A program made the position numbers and the translations under genes. Under the pieces are notes generated by a model. It was not told the origin of the DNA and searched no databases. It worked only from the letters and a program-made list of their open reading frames with translations. Shown here one piece after another: positions 8,968 through 18,139 of a DNA stretch of 64,000 nt. The DNA is from CAWBUW01 sp963792075 (GTDB lineage Bacteria; Chloroflexota; Anaerolineae; Anaerolineales; UBA4823): NCBI GenBank assembly GCA_963792075.1, contig CAWBUW010000007.1:997500-1061499 (forward strand), written 5' to 3'. Every line of letters begins with the position of its first letter. The first letter of the stretch is position 1.

Positions 8968-9324
8968 CTAACCCTCGAGATACGTCAGCGCCAAAGTCAC
9001 GTTGGCGGCCGCGGTTCCCGAAGAACCATCGTAATCCAGCGTGATGAGCACCACATCGCCACCGGCGATGTGTGGGTACTGCGCGCCCGGAAAGTCAGCC
9101 TTCCCCTTCTCCACCGGGTTCCCGCTGTCCCCGATCGTGCATGCCGCCAGGTAAGCGTCATCGTCCTCCGGAGTGCCGATCTTCAAGGTCGCATCGCTGT
9201 CGTTCGTCGCCACCGCGCTCACGTGGATCAGCGTCATACCACACTCCGCGGTCCACTTGGGCGTAACGTTCGCTGCCAGTGTTCCCGGGATATGGATCGT
9301 TTGTAAGATCCGGTTACCTTGCAT
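8968..9324 (-). CDS. small phage structural protein downstream of capsid
   Basis: A 118-residue protein with a beta-rich pattern (TIHIPGTLAANVTPKWTAE, GGDVVLITLDYDG, NVTLALTYLEG). GGAGG precedes the ATG. Position directly after the major capsid gene suggests a decoration or head-stabilising protein. No specific family was recognised. Confidence 0.6.
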   Translation of the reverse strand: MQGNRILQTIHIPGTLAANVTPKWTAECGMTLIHVSAVATNDSDATLKIGTPEDDDAYLAACTIGDSGNPVEKGKADFPGAQYPHIAGGDVVLITLDYDGSSGTAAANVTLALTYLEG

Positions 9325-9345
9325 TGCGTTCCTCCATCCTTCTCG

Positions 9346-11439
9346 CTAAGCTACATTATGCTTGTACAGCCCACGCCAATCGGTCGGCCCCACGGCATAG
9401 AAGAACCGCGCCTTGATCGGCATCGTGTCATTGGTGAACATCAAGCCGGCGGTGGGACTCGCCACCGAGAAGATTTCCGGCGTCCGCCCGTAGCGGAAGC
9501 CCAACCCAATCGTGGGATACAGCAGCGGGTCAGCCACCGCTGCCCAGTTGTTCGTATCCGTCCACAGGTCGACGGTGACCACGCGTTCGCGTGCCGAGCG
9601 CAGTCGGGCGATCGCCAGGTTACCCTCGGCAAACACGTTATCCGGCGCGGCGACTCCGTTGCTCAAAGCGTAGGTGTAATCCTTTTCTGTGCCCAACACC
9701 TGCATGGCGGTGATCTCCAGGTCTGGCGGCACCAGCAGGTACTTCGGGGCTGTCAGCGCTCCCAGGCGCTCGGTGCTGTTCAGCTCGGCATGCTTGCGCA
9801 TCGCCAGGCGGGTTGCCGCCCAGGAAGTGATGGAAAGCGCGGTGCTCCCCAAATTGCCATGCCCGCTGGTAAAAAGCGCCGTGCTGTCGCTCATGGTCGG
9901 CCCGGTGCCGGTGTTATCCGTGAAGATCGCACTGACACTCTTGCTCAGGCTCAGCCAGGCAGCCTGCGCCAGCGCCCGCGGCGCGGCTGCCAGCCTGCGT
10001 GTATCGTCTTTATCGATGGCTTCCAGCGTGATCCCCAGATAGCCGCCTTTCTTCACGAAGCTGGCGGTTTCCGTCTGGTCATCCCAGGTCAGCTCGGTAT
10101 AAGCCGCCCCCTCCGCCACCGTGGGGAGATCCCCAACGCCACCCAGGGTAATCCACTTCACCTGCTGCAGGCTGGAGAAATCTTCCTGGAAAACGATCGG
10201 TTCCCACCAGCGCGGGTATTCCTGAAAGCCTTTCACCACGCTCTTATTCAGCGCGTTGGCGACCATCCCCGCCATCGTACTGGCATTCACGTTGGCGAAC
10301 TGGACTCGCTCAGGCCGGTATAACCCGGTCATTTCATAATCCCCGGACAGGAGCACGTACGCCTCCCGGATGCCGCTCAGGGGATGCACCCCGCCCTCGG
10401 GCATGCGTCCCTGCATCAGCGCCTCCAACGCCACCTGCAGGCGCTCCAGCCCATCCATTCCAACCTGCACATGCCCGCCGCGCGGCGCCTGCCCCCCGAT
10501 CTGCACCACGTTTGCCTGCCCCAGCTTCGCCAGGTAGTCGCGCTCCGCTGCGATCGCCATCTCAACCTGGTCAGGGCCGGTGAGACCCAGCGTCGCCAGC
10601 CGCTCCCGGCTGGCTGCCGGCAGCCCGCTGGATGCCAACATGGCCTGGGTGGCCGCCCTGGCCACGGCTGGCAGCCAAGCCTCGGCTCCGGCAGCCCCGT
10701 GGGGAGCCGCGCCGGCACCCACCTCCGTACGGTCCTTCGTATCTGCTTCCCTCACGGCCTGACCTCCCTCGAATTTCGTTTGTTCTTCGTTCATTCCTTC
10801 CTCCAAAGTCTTTGTTTGAACCATCCCACAATTCAGGCAAATCATCTCATCCGCGCACGCATGCCAATCGTGCGCCCCCTCGCAATCTTGCAGCCTCCTT
10901 TCTCCACTCAGCGCCCTCAGCAGCCGCCCATCCGCTGCCGGCTGGAACACCAGGTCCAGGCTTTCTATGTGCTTGATCTCCACCACCTGCCGCACCCCGT
11001 GTTCATGGATCCCCCACCTGGGGTAAAACACCATGCTCAATCCCACGTCCGGCGCGGATTCTCCTTGCGCCAGGATTTCATCCAGCAGATCCCCTACGTC
11101 TTTGACCACTCCGTACAGCTCGATCACCCCTTCCACCGCCTGGGCGGTCGCGTTCCAGGTCGCCTCCCGCGTCACCCCTACCAGGTTGCGCAGGCTGGCG
11201 TTTTCAAACAGGCCCACGTGGTCCACGAACACAGCCCGGCCTTCGAAAAGCTGGCTTTCCACAGCCGCCTGCAGCGCCGAGGCCAGGAGGTCGATATCTC
11301 CGGGTTCGTTCCCGGCCGCCCGCACCCGGCCGGCGCGGGCAAACCGCGCCGCATAGCACCGTTTGCCATCCGTTTGCGTGCGCACGGATCGCAGGCCGAT
11401 CCCCGTGCCTAAGTCACATCGCATCCTTCCGATCATCAT
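9346..11439 (-). CDS. prohead protease-major capsid fusion protein
   Basis: A 697-residue protein. The first 170 residues (GRAVFVDHVGLFENASLRN, APDVGLSMVFYP) resemble a phage prohead protease, with a conserved His in the VDHV segment and Ser in the VGLSM segment. The middle (about 190-330) is charged and Gln/Ala-rich and could be a scaffold-like delta region. It contains a CxxC pair (ICLNCGMVQTK). The last 350 residues resemble a gpT/HK97-type capsid (FQEDFSSLQQVKWITLGG, AELNSTERLGALTAPKYLLV). Fusions of this kind are known in some phages. The ATG at 11439 is chosen because AGGAGG precedes it; the upstream extension reads through a hairpin. Confidence 0.75.
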   Translation of the reverse strand: MMIGRMRCDLGTGIGLRSVRTQTDGKRCYAARFARAGRVRAAGNEPGDIDLLASALQAAVESQLFEGRAVFVDHVGLFENASLRNLVGVTREATWNATAQAVEGVIELYGVVKDVGDLLDEILAQGESAPDVGLSMVFYPRWGIHEHGVRQVVEIKHIESLDLVFQPAADGRLLRALSGERRLQDCEGAHDWHACADEMICLNCGMVQTKTLEEGMNEEQTKFEGGQAVREADTKDRTEVGAGAAPHGAAGAEAWLPAVARAATQAMLASSGLPAASRERLATLGLTGPDQVEMAIAAERDYLAKLGQANVVQIGGQAPRGGHVQVGMDGLERLQVALEALMQGRMPEGGVHPLSGIREAYVLLSGDYEMTGLYRPERVQFANVNASTMAGMVANALNKSVVKGFQEYPRWWEPIVFQEDFSSLQQVKWITLGGVGDLPTVAEGAAYTELTWDDQTETASFVKKGGYLGITLEAIDKDDTRRLAAAPRALAQAAWLSLSKSVSAIFTDNTGTGPTMSDSTALFTSGHGNLGSTALSITSWAATRLAMRKHAELNSTERLGALTAPKYLLVPPDLEITAMQVLGTEKDYTYALSNGVAAPDNVFAEGNLAIARLRSARERVVTVDLWTDTNNWAAVADPLLYPTIGLGFRYGRTPEIFSVASPTAGLMFTNDTMPIKARFFYAVGPTDWRGLYKHNVA

Positions 11440-11475
11440 TTCCTCCTGTCTTCTCGTTTCACTCAGAAGAGGAAT

Positions 11476-11516
11476 GGGGGGAAAATGTGGGGGCAAAGCC
11501 CCACATTTCACCCCCC
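11476..11516. other. intercistronic stem-loop before capsid gene
   Basis: A 10-bp perfect stem (11483-11492 with 11499-11508) is extended by a G6/C6 outer pairing (11476-11481 with 11511-11516). It lies between the portal stop and the capsid ribosome site. It may protect the capsid message or act as a processing point. Confidence 0.55.
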
Positions 11517-11531
11517 AGCCTCCACTTATAC

Positions 11532-12860
11532 CTACTCTTCCCAGGGATGGGCCAGCGCCTCTGCGTACATCGCCTCGATATCTTCTTCGGCCTGGGGTGA
11601 AGCGGCGGCTTTCATCGTCAGCTTGACTCCCAGTTTGGCCAGGCTTTCGCTCCTCCCCGGCATTTGGGGGTTCAGGATCTGCATTGCGGTTGCCATCTCC
11701 CGCGCCGCCCGCGCCGTGCTCTCGTTATCCCACCGGCTCACGTCTGGCGTGATCAGCTTGAACAGCCGGGCATAGTCCTCGAAGGGCAGCGGGTTGGCCA
11801 GCCCCAGGGCCGCTTTCCGCCGGTAGGCCTGGAAGAGGATATCCTGGAGCATGTACCCGAAATACTGCTGCCGCCGCAGCAGGTGCCGCTCGGTAGGCCC
11901 TTGCATCGCCGTCGCCGTCGCCAGGTTGGCGTCCCCGGCTTCTCCCCGCCAGTGGGGCGGGTAGCCGCTGCCGGCGTCGATCATGCCGCGCACCGCCTGG
12001 AGGTCATACTTTGCATCCAGCCCTTTCAGGTCCGGCGCAACCGCTTCCCACGCCTCGGCCTCGTCCTTCACCACGATGTTCCCGCTTTCCGGCTGGGTGC
12101 GGTATTGTTCTTGCTTCGCTTTCACCATGTTGGTGGGCACGGTCACGAACCACAAGAATGAACGCACTGCCCAGTGCAGTTGGACCCGGTCCTCCAGCAT
12201 CCGGCTGTAGCGCTGCAGCCAGGGCAGCATGGTGGTCAGGTCGCTCTCGCCCAGCAGCGCGCCGACCGGCCGGTTCACGGCGTAGTGCAGCATGATCCCT
12301 TCTGCCTCCGCCGCCTCGGGATGGTTTGGGCTGAGCCACACTTTGACCCGGCCTCCGGCGTCGAGCGCTTCGTGATACTCCAGCTCCTTTTCCCAATCGT
12401 TCTCCGCGGTCACGATCTTGGTGATCCGGTCTTTGGTCACCAGGCGCAAATAGCTCATACCGTCCTGCGCGTTGCGGAACAGGACAATAAAAAGGTCGCC
12501 GCTGCGCGCCAGCTCATCGCTGAGCCCTTCCAGGCGCAGGTCCATGTGGTTTTCGCTGTGGTTCCAGAACTGCCGGATGAAAATGTCCAGGTCTTTTACC
12601 GGGCTGTCCAGCCTCAGTTGGTCGCCCACCAGGTAATCGGTCGTGATCGCCACGATGCGCCAGGCAATGGGGTTCTTGCGCCAGGCTACCAGCGCATCCT
12701 GGTAAAGCTCCTGCACCTGCGGCCATTCGTAATCGTGCGATTTCCCGCTCGCGGAGGCCCACCCGCTCGAATCGTCCACCCGCGCCTGCACCGTGCCTGC
12801 CTCGCTGCGGCCCGCTCTGTCCCGGCTCTCTCCCCAGGCCTGGATCCATCGTCTGAACAT
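11532..12860 (-). CDS. phage portal protein
   Basis: A 442-residue portal-like protein. The pattern matches the family: an early segment with WRKNPIAWRIVAITTDYLVG, a central GLSDELARSGDLFIVLF, YLRLVTKDRITKIVTA, and a long helical region with LHWAVRSFLWFVTVPTNMV followed by PPHWRGEAGDANLATATAM. It would form the ring at the capsid vertex through which DNA passes. The start at 12860 is chosen because its ATG overlaps the TGA of the terminase gene by one base. A longer frame into the terminase gene is less likely. Confidence 0.8.
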   Translation of the reverse strand: MFRRWIQAWGESRDRAGRSEAGTVQARVDDSSGWASASGKSHDYEWPQVQELYQDALVAWRKNPIAWRIVAITTDYLVGDQLRLDSPVKDLDIFIRQFWNHSENHMDLRLEGLSDELARSGDLFIVLFRNAQDGMSYLRLVTKDRITKIVTAENDWEKELEYHEALDAGGRVKVWLSPNHPEAAEAEGIMLHYAVNRPVGALLGESDLTTMLPWLQRYSRMLEDRVQLHWAVRSFLWFVTVPTNMVKAKQEQYRTQPESGNIVVKDEAEAWEAVAPDLKGLDAKYDLQAVRGMIDAGSGYPPHWRGEAGDANLATATAMQGPTERHLLRRQQYFGYMLQDILFQAYRRKAALGLANPLPFEDYARLFKLITPDVSRWDNESTARAAREMATAMQILNPQMPGRSESLAKLGVKLTMKAAASPQAEEDIEAMYAEALAHPWEE

Positions 12861-14551
12861 CAATACACCTCCCTCATCCCCTCCAGGGGGCTGCGGCCCG
12901 CCACCACTGCGCTCTCGGCCCGGCCCCAGGACAGCTTGTCCAGCAGAGCGCACAGCGCCGCGCTGAGCAGCAGGTCATCGTGCACCAGCTCGCCGGTCAC
13001 CCCATCCCGGGTCCCATCGGGCACGCCCCAGCGCAGCAGCCGCCCAGGTCCAGGCAGCACCTGCGCCTGGCAGTGCCGGAGCTGGTTGATAAAAGTTTCC
13101 TGCGCCCCGCTTCCCCCTCCCGCGGCGGAAGGCGGTGTTACAGGCGCGTGGTCCTTGAAGCGTCCCGTCTCCACGACTGCCAGGAAGGACCAACCCAGGT
13201 CAGACTTGCTCTTCTGCGAAAATACAAAGGGCATCACCTTCCCCGGCAGCGCCTTTTCCAGGAAGCTGGCCAGCCCGGCGCCTACTCCTGTGGCATCGAT
13301 CACCACGGTTTTGGCCTGCCACAGCTCCGCCAGCGCCTTGATCTCGCCGTACAGGGCGCTGTGCATCGTCCCTGTCCACACGCGGCGCTCCATCACCCGG
13401 TAGGTCGGCGCGCGCAGGTGTTCATCCTCCAGGGAGCACAGGTCTACTTCCACCACGGTCAGTGCGGTGCTGTCCCTCCGCAGCCCGGCAGAGGCTGCGG
13501 CCAGAAGGCCGGGGCTGATGTTCAGGTCCGCCGCGCCGTTCTCCCCGTTCTCCTCCCCGCCCACGTCCAGGAGCAGGGCATACACCTTCCCGGACTGCGG
13601 TGCGACCTGCCGCGCATGGCTGCCTTGCATCATGGCCTGCCTCGATTCGTCGAATAACCCTCCCTGCGCTTCCAGCTCCTCCCCAAAATACTGCGTTTTT
13701 ACCAGTGGGTGCTGCCTCCCCATGCGCCGCACTTGCTCGGCGACGTGCAGCCCATAAGCCGGGACCTCCCGGGCCACATCATCCGCGGAGAGGATGAACA
13801 CACGCCGGATCCCATCTTCCCTTTCTGCGAGCTGCGCTGCACGCAGCTCACGCGCCAGCAGGGTCTGGCTGGTCCAGGCTGTGCCCCAGAAGACGCGCGT
13901 GGCGTTCGTGCTGGCTGCCATCGGGGCAATGTCCTTGTCCCACTTCGCCGGCAGTACGTCTTGCGCCTCGTCACAGCTCAGCAGCGTGCTGGCGGTTGCC
14001 CCGACCACATTTGCCGTCGGCTCCCCGGACAGGAAATAAATGTGCGCCCCGCCCATGCGGTAGACGTAGCCCTGTTCCTTCCGCCAGCGCCCACGCGTCA
14101 GCGGGTTGCGCCCCAACACCCGCTCCAGCCGCCGCATGGCGTTCAGGCTCTGCGGCTTCCAGGTCGGACTGATCTTCACCATCTCTCCGCCCTGCGCCGC
14201 CAACTGCGCCAGCAGATATGCCTCGATCTGCGCCTGCAGCTCGTTCTTTCCGCTCTGCCGGGGGAACATGACCACGAAGCTCAGCCCTGAGCCTTGAAAC
14301 ACCGACGCAACCACCGCCCGGGCCACTGCTTCCTGGTACGACCGCAGCCGGATTTGAGCCGCCTGGTGCACAAATTCGACCACGTCTCGCGGCAGCGCCG
14401 CCTGGGCGCTCTCTGTCTTGAGCAGCAGCTCGAGCGCTGCGGCCTTTAATTTCCTCAGGCTGACCTTCCAGAACGGATTCTGCTCCATGTAATAATTAGA
14501 CCCAGCTACCACAGGTAAGATCTTGGCTTCTTCTACCGGACTCAGCGCCAT
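12860..14551 (-). CDS. phage terminase large subunit
   Basis: A 563-residue packaging ATPase-nuclease. The Walker A-like motif FPRQSGKNE lies at about residues 96-104 and the Walker B/DEAQD at about 194-198 (LLSCDEAQDV). The C-terminal RNase H-like nuclease half starts near YALLLDVGGEENG, with a second acidic site in VVIDATGVGAGLASFLE. The length fits the family. It is the first clear gene of the packaging module and overlaps the portal gene. Confidence 0.92.
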   Translation of the reverse strand: MALSPVEEAKILPVVAGSNYYMEQNPFWKVSLRKLKAAALELLLKTESAQAALPRDVVEFVHQAAQIRLRSYQEAVARAVVASVFQGSGLSFVVMFPRQSGKNELQAQIEAYLLAQLAAQGGEMVKISPTWKPQSLNAMRRLERVLGRNPLTRGRWRKEQGYVYRMGGAHIYFLSGEPTANVVGATASTLLSCDEAQDVLPAKWDKDIAPMAASTNATRVFWGTAWTSQTLLARELRAAQLAEREDGIRRVFILSADDVAREVPAYGLHVAEQVRRMGRQHPLVKTQYFGEELEAQGGLFDESRQAMMQGSHARQVAPQSGKVYALLLDVGGEENGENGAADLNISPGLLAAASAGLRRDSTALTVVEVDLCSLEDEHLRAPTYRVMERRVWTGTMHSALYGEIKALAELWQAKTVVIDATGVGAGLASFLEKALPGKVMPFVFSQKSKSDLGWSFLAVVETGRFKDHAPVTPPSAAGGGSGAQETFINQLRHCQAQVLPGPGRLLRWGVPDGTRDGVTGELVHDDLLLSAALCALLDKLSWGRAESAVVAGRSPLEGMREVY

Positions 14552-14554
14552 CGT

Positions 14555-14803
14555 TCAGCCTCCCAGGAATGCCCGCAGTAACGCCAACAAGGACATGACA
14601 CTGCTCCCCGCAGAAGCCAACCCGGACCACATGCGGAACTGCACCACCCCCTCCGTGGCTGCACGGATGCGCGTCTCGTGGTCGGCCACCTCTTTCTCCA
14701 ATACTTCCAGCCTTTGAGACAGCATCTTATTTTCTAAGCGCAGCAGGTCTACCAGGTGGCTGATCTGCTCGCCGATCAAGCTCCCTTGTGGTTCTGGCAT
14801 CAC
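14555..14803 (-). CDS. small coiled-coil plus membrane-segment protein (XhlA-like)
   Basis: An 82-residue protein made of a coiled coil (LVDLLRLENKMLSQRLEVLE) followed by a hydrophobic segment (SSVMSLLALLRAFLGG). This layout resembles XhlA/holin-associated phage proteins. It starts at GTG or the adjacent ATG, overlapping the previous stop, and ends just before the terminase start. A holin-accessory role is an inference; the location before the terminase is not typical for lysis genes. Confidence 0.6.
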   Translation of the reverse strand: MMPEPQGSLIGEQISHLVDLLRLENKMLSQRLEVLEKEVADHETRIRAATEGVVQFRMWSGLASAGSSVMSLLALLRAFLGG

Positions 14804-15342
14804 TTGCTCCCCTCATTTTGTTCTTTCCTGATCTGATCGGTCTTGGATTTGATATCATTACCGATCCCTTGGACCGTTTCTGTACCCTGGGGCGCTTTTA
14901 AGACCTGCTGTGCACGCATTAAATTCGCCAGCCGCATAGCGCCCTGGCTCAGGCTCTCTAACACCTGGATCCACAGTTTCAGGCTGGGCTGCTCATCGCT
15001 TTCCGAAACAGCCTCTCCTCCGCTGTCTTTTATAAAATCGAAGGAAAACTGGGCGTCCAGGCCGTCTTCTGCCAGGAGCCCTTCTTCCTCCAGGTCTTCC
15101 AGGTCATTTCCGTATTGGCTGGCCAGCCTGAAGATGCGCCGCATCGCCACGCGCAGAATCGAGATTTCGCCAGCCAGGTCAGACTGCGAAAGTAATTCCG
15201 TCTCGCGTTTTGCTTTGATCAGCGCCTCTTCATCTGCCAACTCCCGGCGGGCGGCGCGGCTGATCTGCCTCTGCCGGCTTTCACCCGGCAGCGCATCCTT
15301 ACGGCTCTTCTTATTCCTTATTTTTGGTTTTGGATCGTTCAT
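14800..15342 (-). CDS. candidate small terminase subunit
   Basis: A 180-residue, highly charged, helical protein located at the head of the packaging cassette. It has a basic N-terminus (KPKIRNKKSRKDALPGESRQ) and a long middle with alternating charge. The region before the large terminase usually encodes the small DNA-recognition subunit, which is the basis for the call; no helix-turn-helix was clearly seen. The ATG at 15342 is preferred over an upstream start whose N-terminus looks non-coding. Confidence 0.5.
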   Translation of the reverse strand: MNDPKPKIRNKKSRKDALPGESRQRQISRAARRELADEEALIKAKRETELLSQSDLAGEISILRVAMRRIFRLASQYGNDLEDLEEEGLLAEDGLDAQFSFDFIKDSGGEAVSESDEQPSLKLWIQVLESLSQGAMRLANLMRAQQVLKAPQGTETVQGIGNDIKSKTDQIRKEQNEGSK

Positions 15343-15558
15343 CCCTCTTAGTATATAGAACAATTGTTCTATGCGTAAGAGGCAAATCAAACTGGAACAA
15401 AACTGGAATGTTTCTGCAACAGTGCACGCACAAAACACTCTACACCCCCTTTTAATGAAATATTAATCCTACATTAATGTTTCGCGTTGATCTATTTGCT
15501 ATAGTAGTTTTTAATGTTGTTTTAAGCAACAACAATTGCATACCAGGGAGGAATAACA

Positions 15559-16461
15559 ATGGACATGGGGACCGGAAGAATAGGCAATATCGATAACGAC
15601 ACCCGCCGGGTGGACTATGCCCAGCTTGGCGCAGTAGCCGGGGTGGATACCGGCACACGCGGCGCGTACTACCTGGATGCGTTCGAATCCCGCCGCCAGA
15701 CCTACATCGGCCTGGCGAGTGAGGCGTCGCGTACCCTGGGCGCTGCGCTCAATCTCAGGCAGCACCCCGGTTCCACGAGGGTCAAAGCGCAGGCGCTCGA
15801 CACCGCCAGCTTTGTCCGCGTCGAAGGGGTGACCTTCTCCACGGGCGCTGCCATCACTGTCACACAGGTGGTCCAGGCCACCTTGCCTGCCGCGGCGCAC
15901 GTCAGGGCAGTCCTGGCGCCCTCGACTGAGGCGCAGCCGCTGCCTGGCGTAAGCGGCGCGCCAGCCCTTACCAGTGTGTCGCAAACCATCACTTATACCT
16001 ACGACCCGCTTTACAGCTTGAAGCGCACCGATTACAGCGACGGGACGTACTTCAGCTACACCTACGATGCTGCGGGCAACCGTCTGACCGAGCAGACCAC
16101 CGGCGGGACGAGCAGCGCCTACGTTTACGATGCCGCCAACCGGATGCTCAGCGCCGGAGGCATCGTCTATACCTGGGACGACAACGGCAATCTGCTCTCG
16201 GATGGGGGGCGCACCTATACCTATAACCACGCCAACCGGCTGGTGGGGGTCAATTCTCCTACACTGGTTTCCAGCATGGCGTATAATGGTCAAGGAGACC
16301 GTCTGCAGCAGACGGTGAACGGCGTGACCACGACCTACATGTGGCCTGGTTATGGCAAGGATTCTGTTGGGGACATGGTGATATTGACCAGAGCGCAAGA
16401 AGATTACCACTGCGGTACGAGCCATGAGAAATACCCGTGTGGAAATACAACGACTCCGTAA
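15559..16461 (+). CDS. truncated Rhs/YD-repeat fragment with deleted tip (tip 1)
   Basis: A 300-residue Rhs fragment lacking the normal N-terminus. Residues 10-50 are the end of a lectin-like domain (RRVDYAQLGAVAGVDTGTRG). Residues 150-260 are YD repeats (YTYDPLYSLKRTDYSDGTYF, YTYDAAGNRLTEQTTGG, YTWDDNGNLLSDGGRTYTYN). After VNGVTTTYM the sequence jumps to a short end (VILTRAQEDYHCG) that resembles the last 25 residues of the intact tip at 28120-28197, so the core end and most of the tip have been deleted. A GGGAGG site precedes the ATG. The 216-base gap upstream is AT-rich and may hold the promoter. A lipoprotein gene follows after 17 bases. Confidence 0.8.
   Translation: MDMGTGRIGNIDNDTRRVDYAQLGAVAGVDTGTRGAYYLDAFESRRQTYIGLASEASRTLGAALNLRQHPGSTRVKAQALDTASFVRVEGVTFSTGAAITVTQVVQATLPAAAHVRAVLAPSTEAQPLPGVSGAPALTSVSQTITYTYDPLYSLKRTDYSDGTYFSYTYDAAGNRLTEQTTGGTSSAYVYDAANRMLSAGGIVYTWDDNGNLLSDGGRTYTYNHANRLVGVNSPTLVSSMAYNGQGDRLQQTVNGVTTTYMWPGYGKDSVGDMVILTRAQEDYHCGTSHEKYPCGNTTTP
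15586..16338 (+). repeat. 753-bp direct repeat shared with 26251-27003
   Basis: The Rhs core here aligns without gaps with 26251-27003 at high identity; only scattered substitutions were seen. Homology ends exactly at the codon TAC of GVTTTY. A shorter piece of the same core recurs from about 30988. Such repeats are the expected seams for recombination that swaps tips. Confidence 0.9.
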
Positions 16462-16478
16462 TCCAGGAGGATAATCAC

Positions 16479-17806
16479 ATGAAACCCATCTCTCGCGTTG
16501 TGATCGTTATCCTGCTGAGCAACCTGTTCTTTGGCTGTCAATCGCCCACACTAGAGACGCCAATTAACACCCCTTCCGCCGTAACGCCATCGCCCTCGCC
16601 GCCCTCGACCGTTACTACCACCGCAACACCCACTCCATCAGTGTCGCCGACCGTGACGCTCCAACCGACCTTTACGCCAGCGCCCAATACATCTACCCCC
16701 ACGCCCATTTCACTCCCTCTGCACACCTTCGAGCAGCGTTGTGTGATGATGGAAAGCTCTCTTCCGCCAGGTTTCCTTGCGGAAGGGACGATCATCCTAG
16801 ATTGGGAATACAAATGGGGAAGCTTCGCGCTCATGGCGCTAACCGCTGAAGATGAGCAGCCGCGTCCACTTCCTGACCTTCCTGAGATTGGCAGCGGTGG
16901 AAAAGTATCCCCTGGTGAAAAATGGCTTGCTTTTTATGGTGGTACCAATGGCGACCTGATAATCCTCTCGTCCGCCGGAACAATTCATGCGACTAGCGCC
17001 AGAAATAACGACTGGGGAAACATGCAGGAAGGTTGGCTGGACACGGAAAGGATCCTCTTTCAGAGTCTTTCCATGCCAGCCGCGCTTTACATTATCAATC
17101 CGTTTACCGAACAGGAGGAGCTCTTTGCACCTGAGATAAAGGACCGCTACGAGTACGATCGCGAGTGGTCGGGTTGGTACGTTTGGAAGCTCGTTCCTGA
17201 CCCAACGCTGACCCGCCTGGCATACGTGCGTGCCTATTTCGATGGACAAAAAAGGTTAGCTCCTCCTGCTCTGGTACTGGTCAATTTAGAGAATGGACAG
17301 ACTCTTTGGGAGTTGAGACGCTTTTCCCCAGGTGACCGTCACATGCCTGCTTGGTCCCTGGATGGAAGCCAAATGGCCGTCATTTCTGATGACTATCAGT
17401 ACTTGGAAAACGCTTATCATTGGGAGGTGTTTACAGTAAGCCGGGGTGGACAGGGTATTCACTGGCTTGATGTCGAAGTGGGATCGGATGCAAAGCCTTT
17501 CCCCACATTAGGAGAGAACCTTGCGTGGTCTCCTGACGGGCGATACATAGCCTTTTTTGGCAATAGTTTATATATCCTGGATACAGAGATGCGCCGAGTA
17601 TTTGACCTTTGTATTCCCTATGCAACACAAACGGAGAAACTCATCTATCCTGAGAACACGATTACATGGTCGCAAGATAGCACACAATTCTCTTTCAGCG
17701 CGGCGATGCTCCTGCGCTGGTCATCGACCTCGAGAGCAACCGGGCTGCTCCACTGGTCGAAGATTTCAATATCCGCCCGATTGGTTGGCTGCGCGTAGAA
17801 CCATGA
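16479..17806 (+). CDS. Thr/Pro-linker propeller lipoprotein A1 (frameshifted near its end)
   Basis: A lipoprotein of about 440 residues: basic start, hydrophobic helix and lipobox LFFGC, a Thr/Pro-rich linker (to about residue 85), then TolB/WD40-like blades (KVSPGEKWLAFYGG, LAWSPDGRYIAFFG, LYILDTEMRRVFDLC). It would be anchored outside the cytoplasmic membrane. The raw frame stops at 17798 with a garbled end. Adding one base near 17699 (GCGGCGATG) restores the family ending IRPIGWLRVEP and a TGA at 17804-17806, which overlaps the next start (ATGA). AGGAGG precedes the start. Confidence 0.8.
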
Positions 17807-18138
17807 GTAAGGATGATTACATTAAGTTGCAGTATCTACGTTCCCGGTGGTATTCAATGGAAATTGGAAGGTTCCTCTCGAAAGATACCTGGGCGGGAGA
17901 TCCGATGCAGCCCTTGTCATATAATGCCTGGTTGTATTCTTTCGCGAATCCGATAAATTATACCGATCCTATGGAGCTTTCCACTATAAACACTTGCGAT
18001 TTGTTACAACCAGATGATCGCGAAGCCTGTCTTATTATACTGACGCCTACACAGAGAGATGATTTGTGCGGCGATCATAACTGCTTTAATCCTGACCTGC
18101 CCGAACCTGTATGGCTGAATAAAACCCAGGAGCCTTAG
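17803..18138 (+). CDS. orphan Rhs core end and tip 2
   Basis: A 111-residue fragment consisting of the end of an Rhs core (YIKLQYLRSRWYSMEIGRFL, NAWLYSFANPINYTDP) and a 55-residue tip ending LTPTQRDDLCGDHNCFNPD. The core DNA is nearly identical to 27264-27317. The normal DPSG hinge is changed to DPME. It overlaps lipoprotein A1 by ATGA and is followed after one base by lipoprotein A2. It is too short for a full Rhs and looks like a displaced tip. Confidence 0.75.
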   Translation: MSKDDYIKLQYLRSRWYSMEIGRFLSKDTWAGDPMQPLSYNAWLYSFANPINYTDPMELSTINTCDLLQPDDREACLIILTPTQRDDLCGDHNCFNPDLPEPVWLNKTQEP

Positions 18139-18139
18139 T

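Noticed and set aside
9319..10323. Plus-strand frame opposite the capsid gene
   Set aside because: His/Arg/Gln-rich composition without motifs; the minus-strand capsid frame has a good ribosome site and homology pattern.
9346..11511. Longer capsid start at 11511
   Set aside because: The extra N-terminus (MKCGALPPHF) is translated from an intercistronic hairpin; AGGAGG precedes the ATG at 11439.
12174..13403. Plus-strand 409-codon frame across portal and terminase
   Set aside because: It covers two well-supported genes on the other strand and has no recognisable domain.
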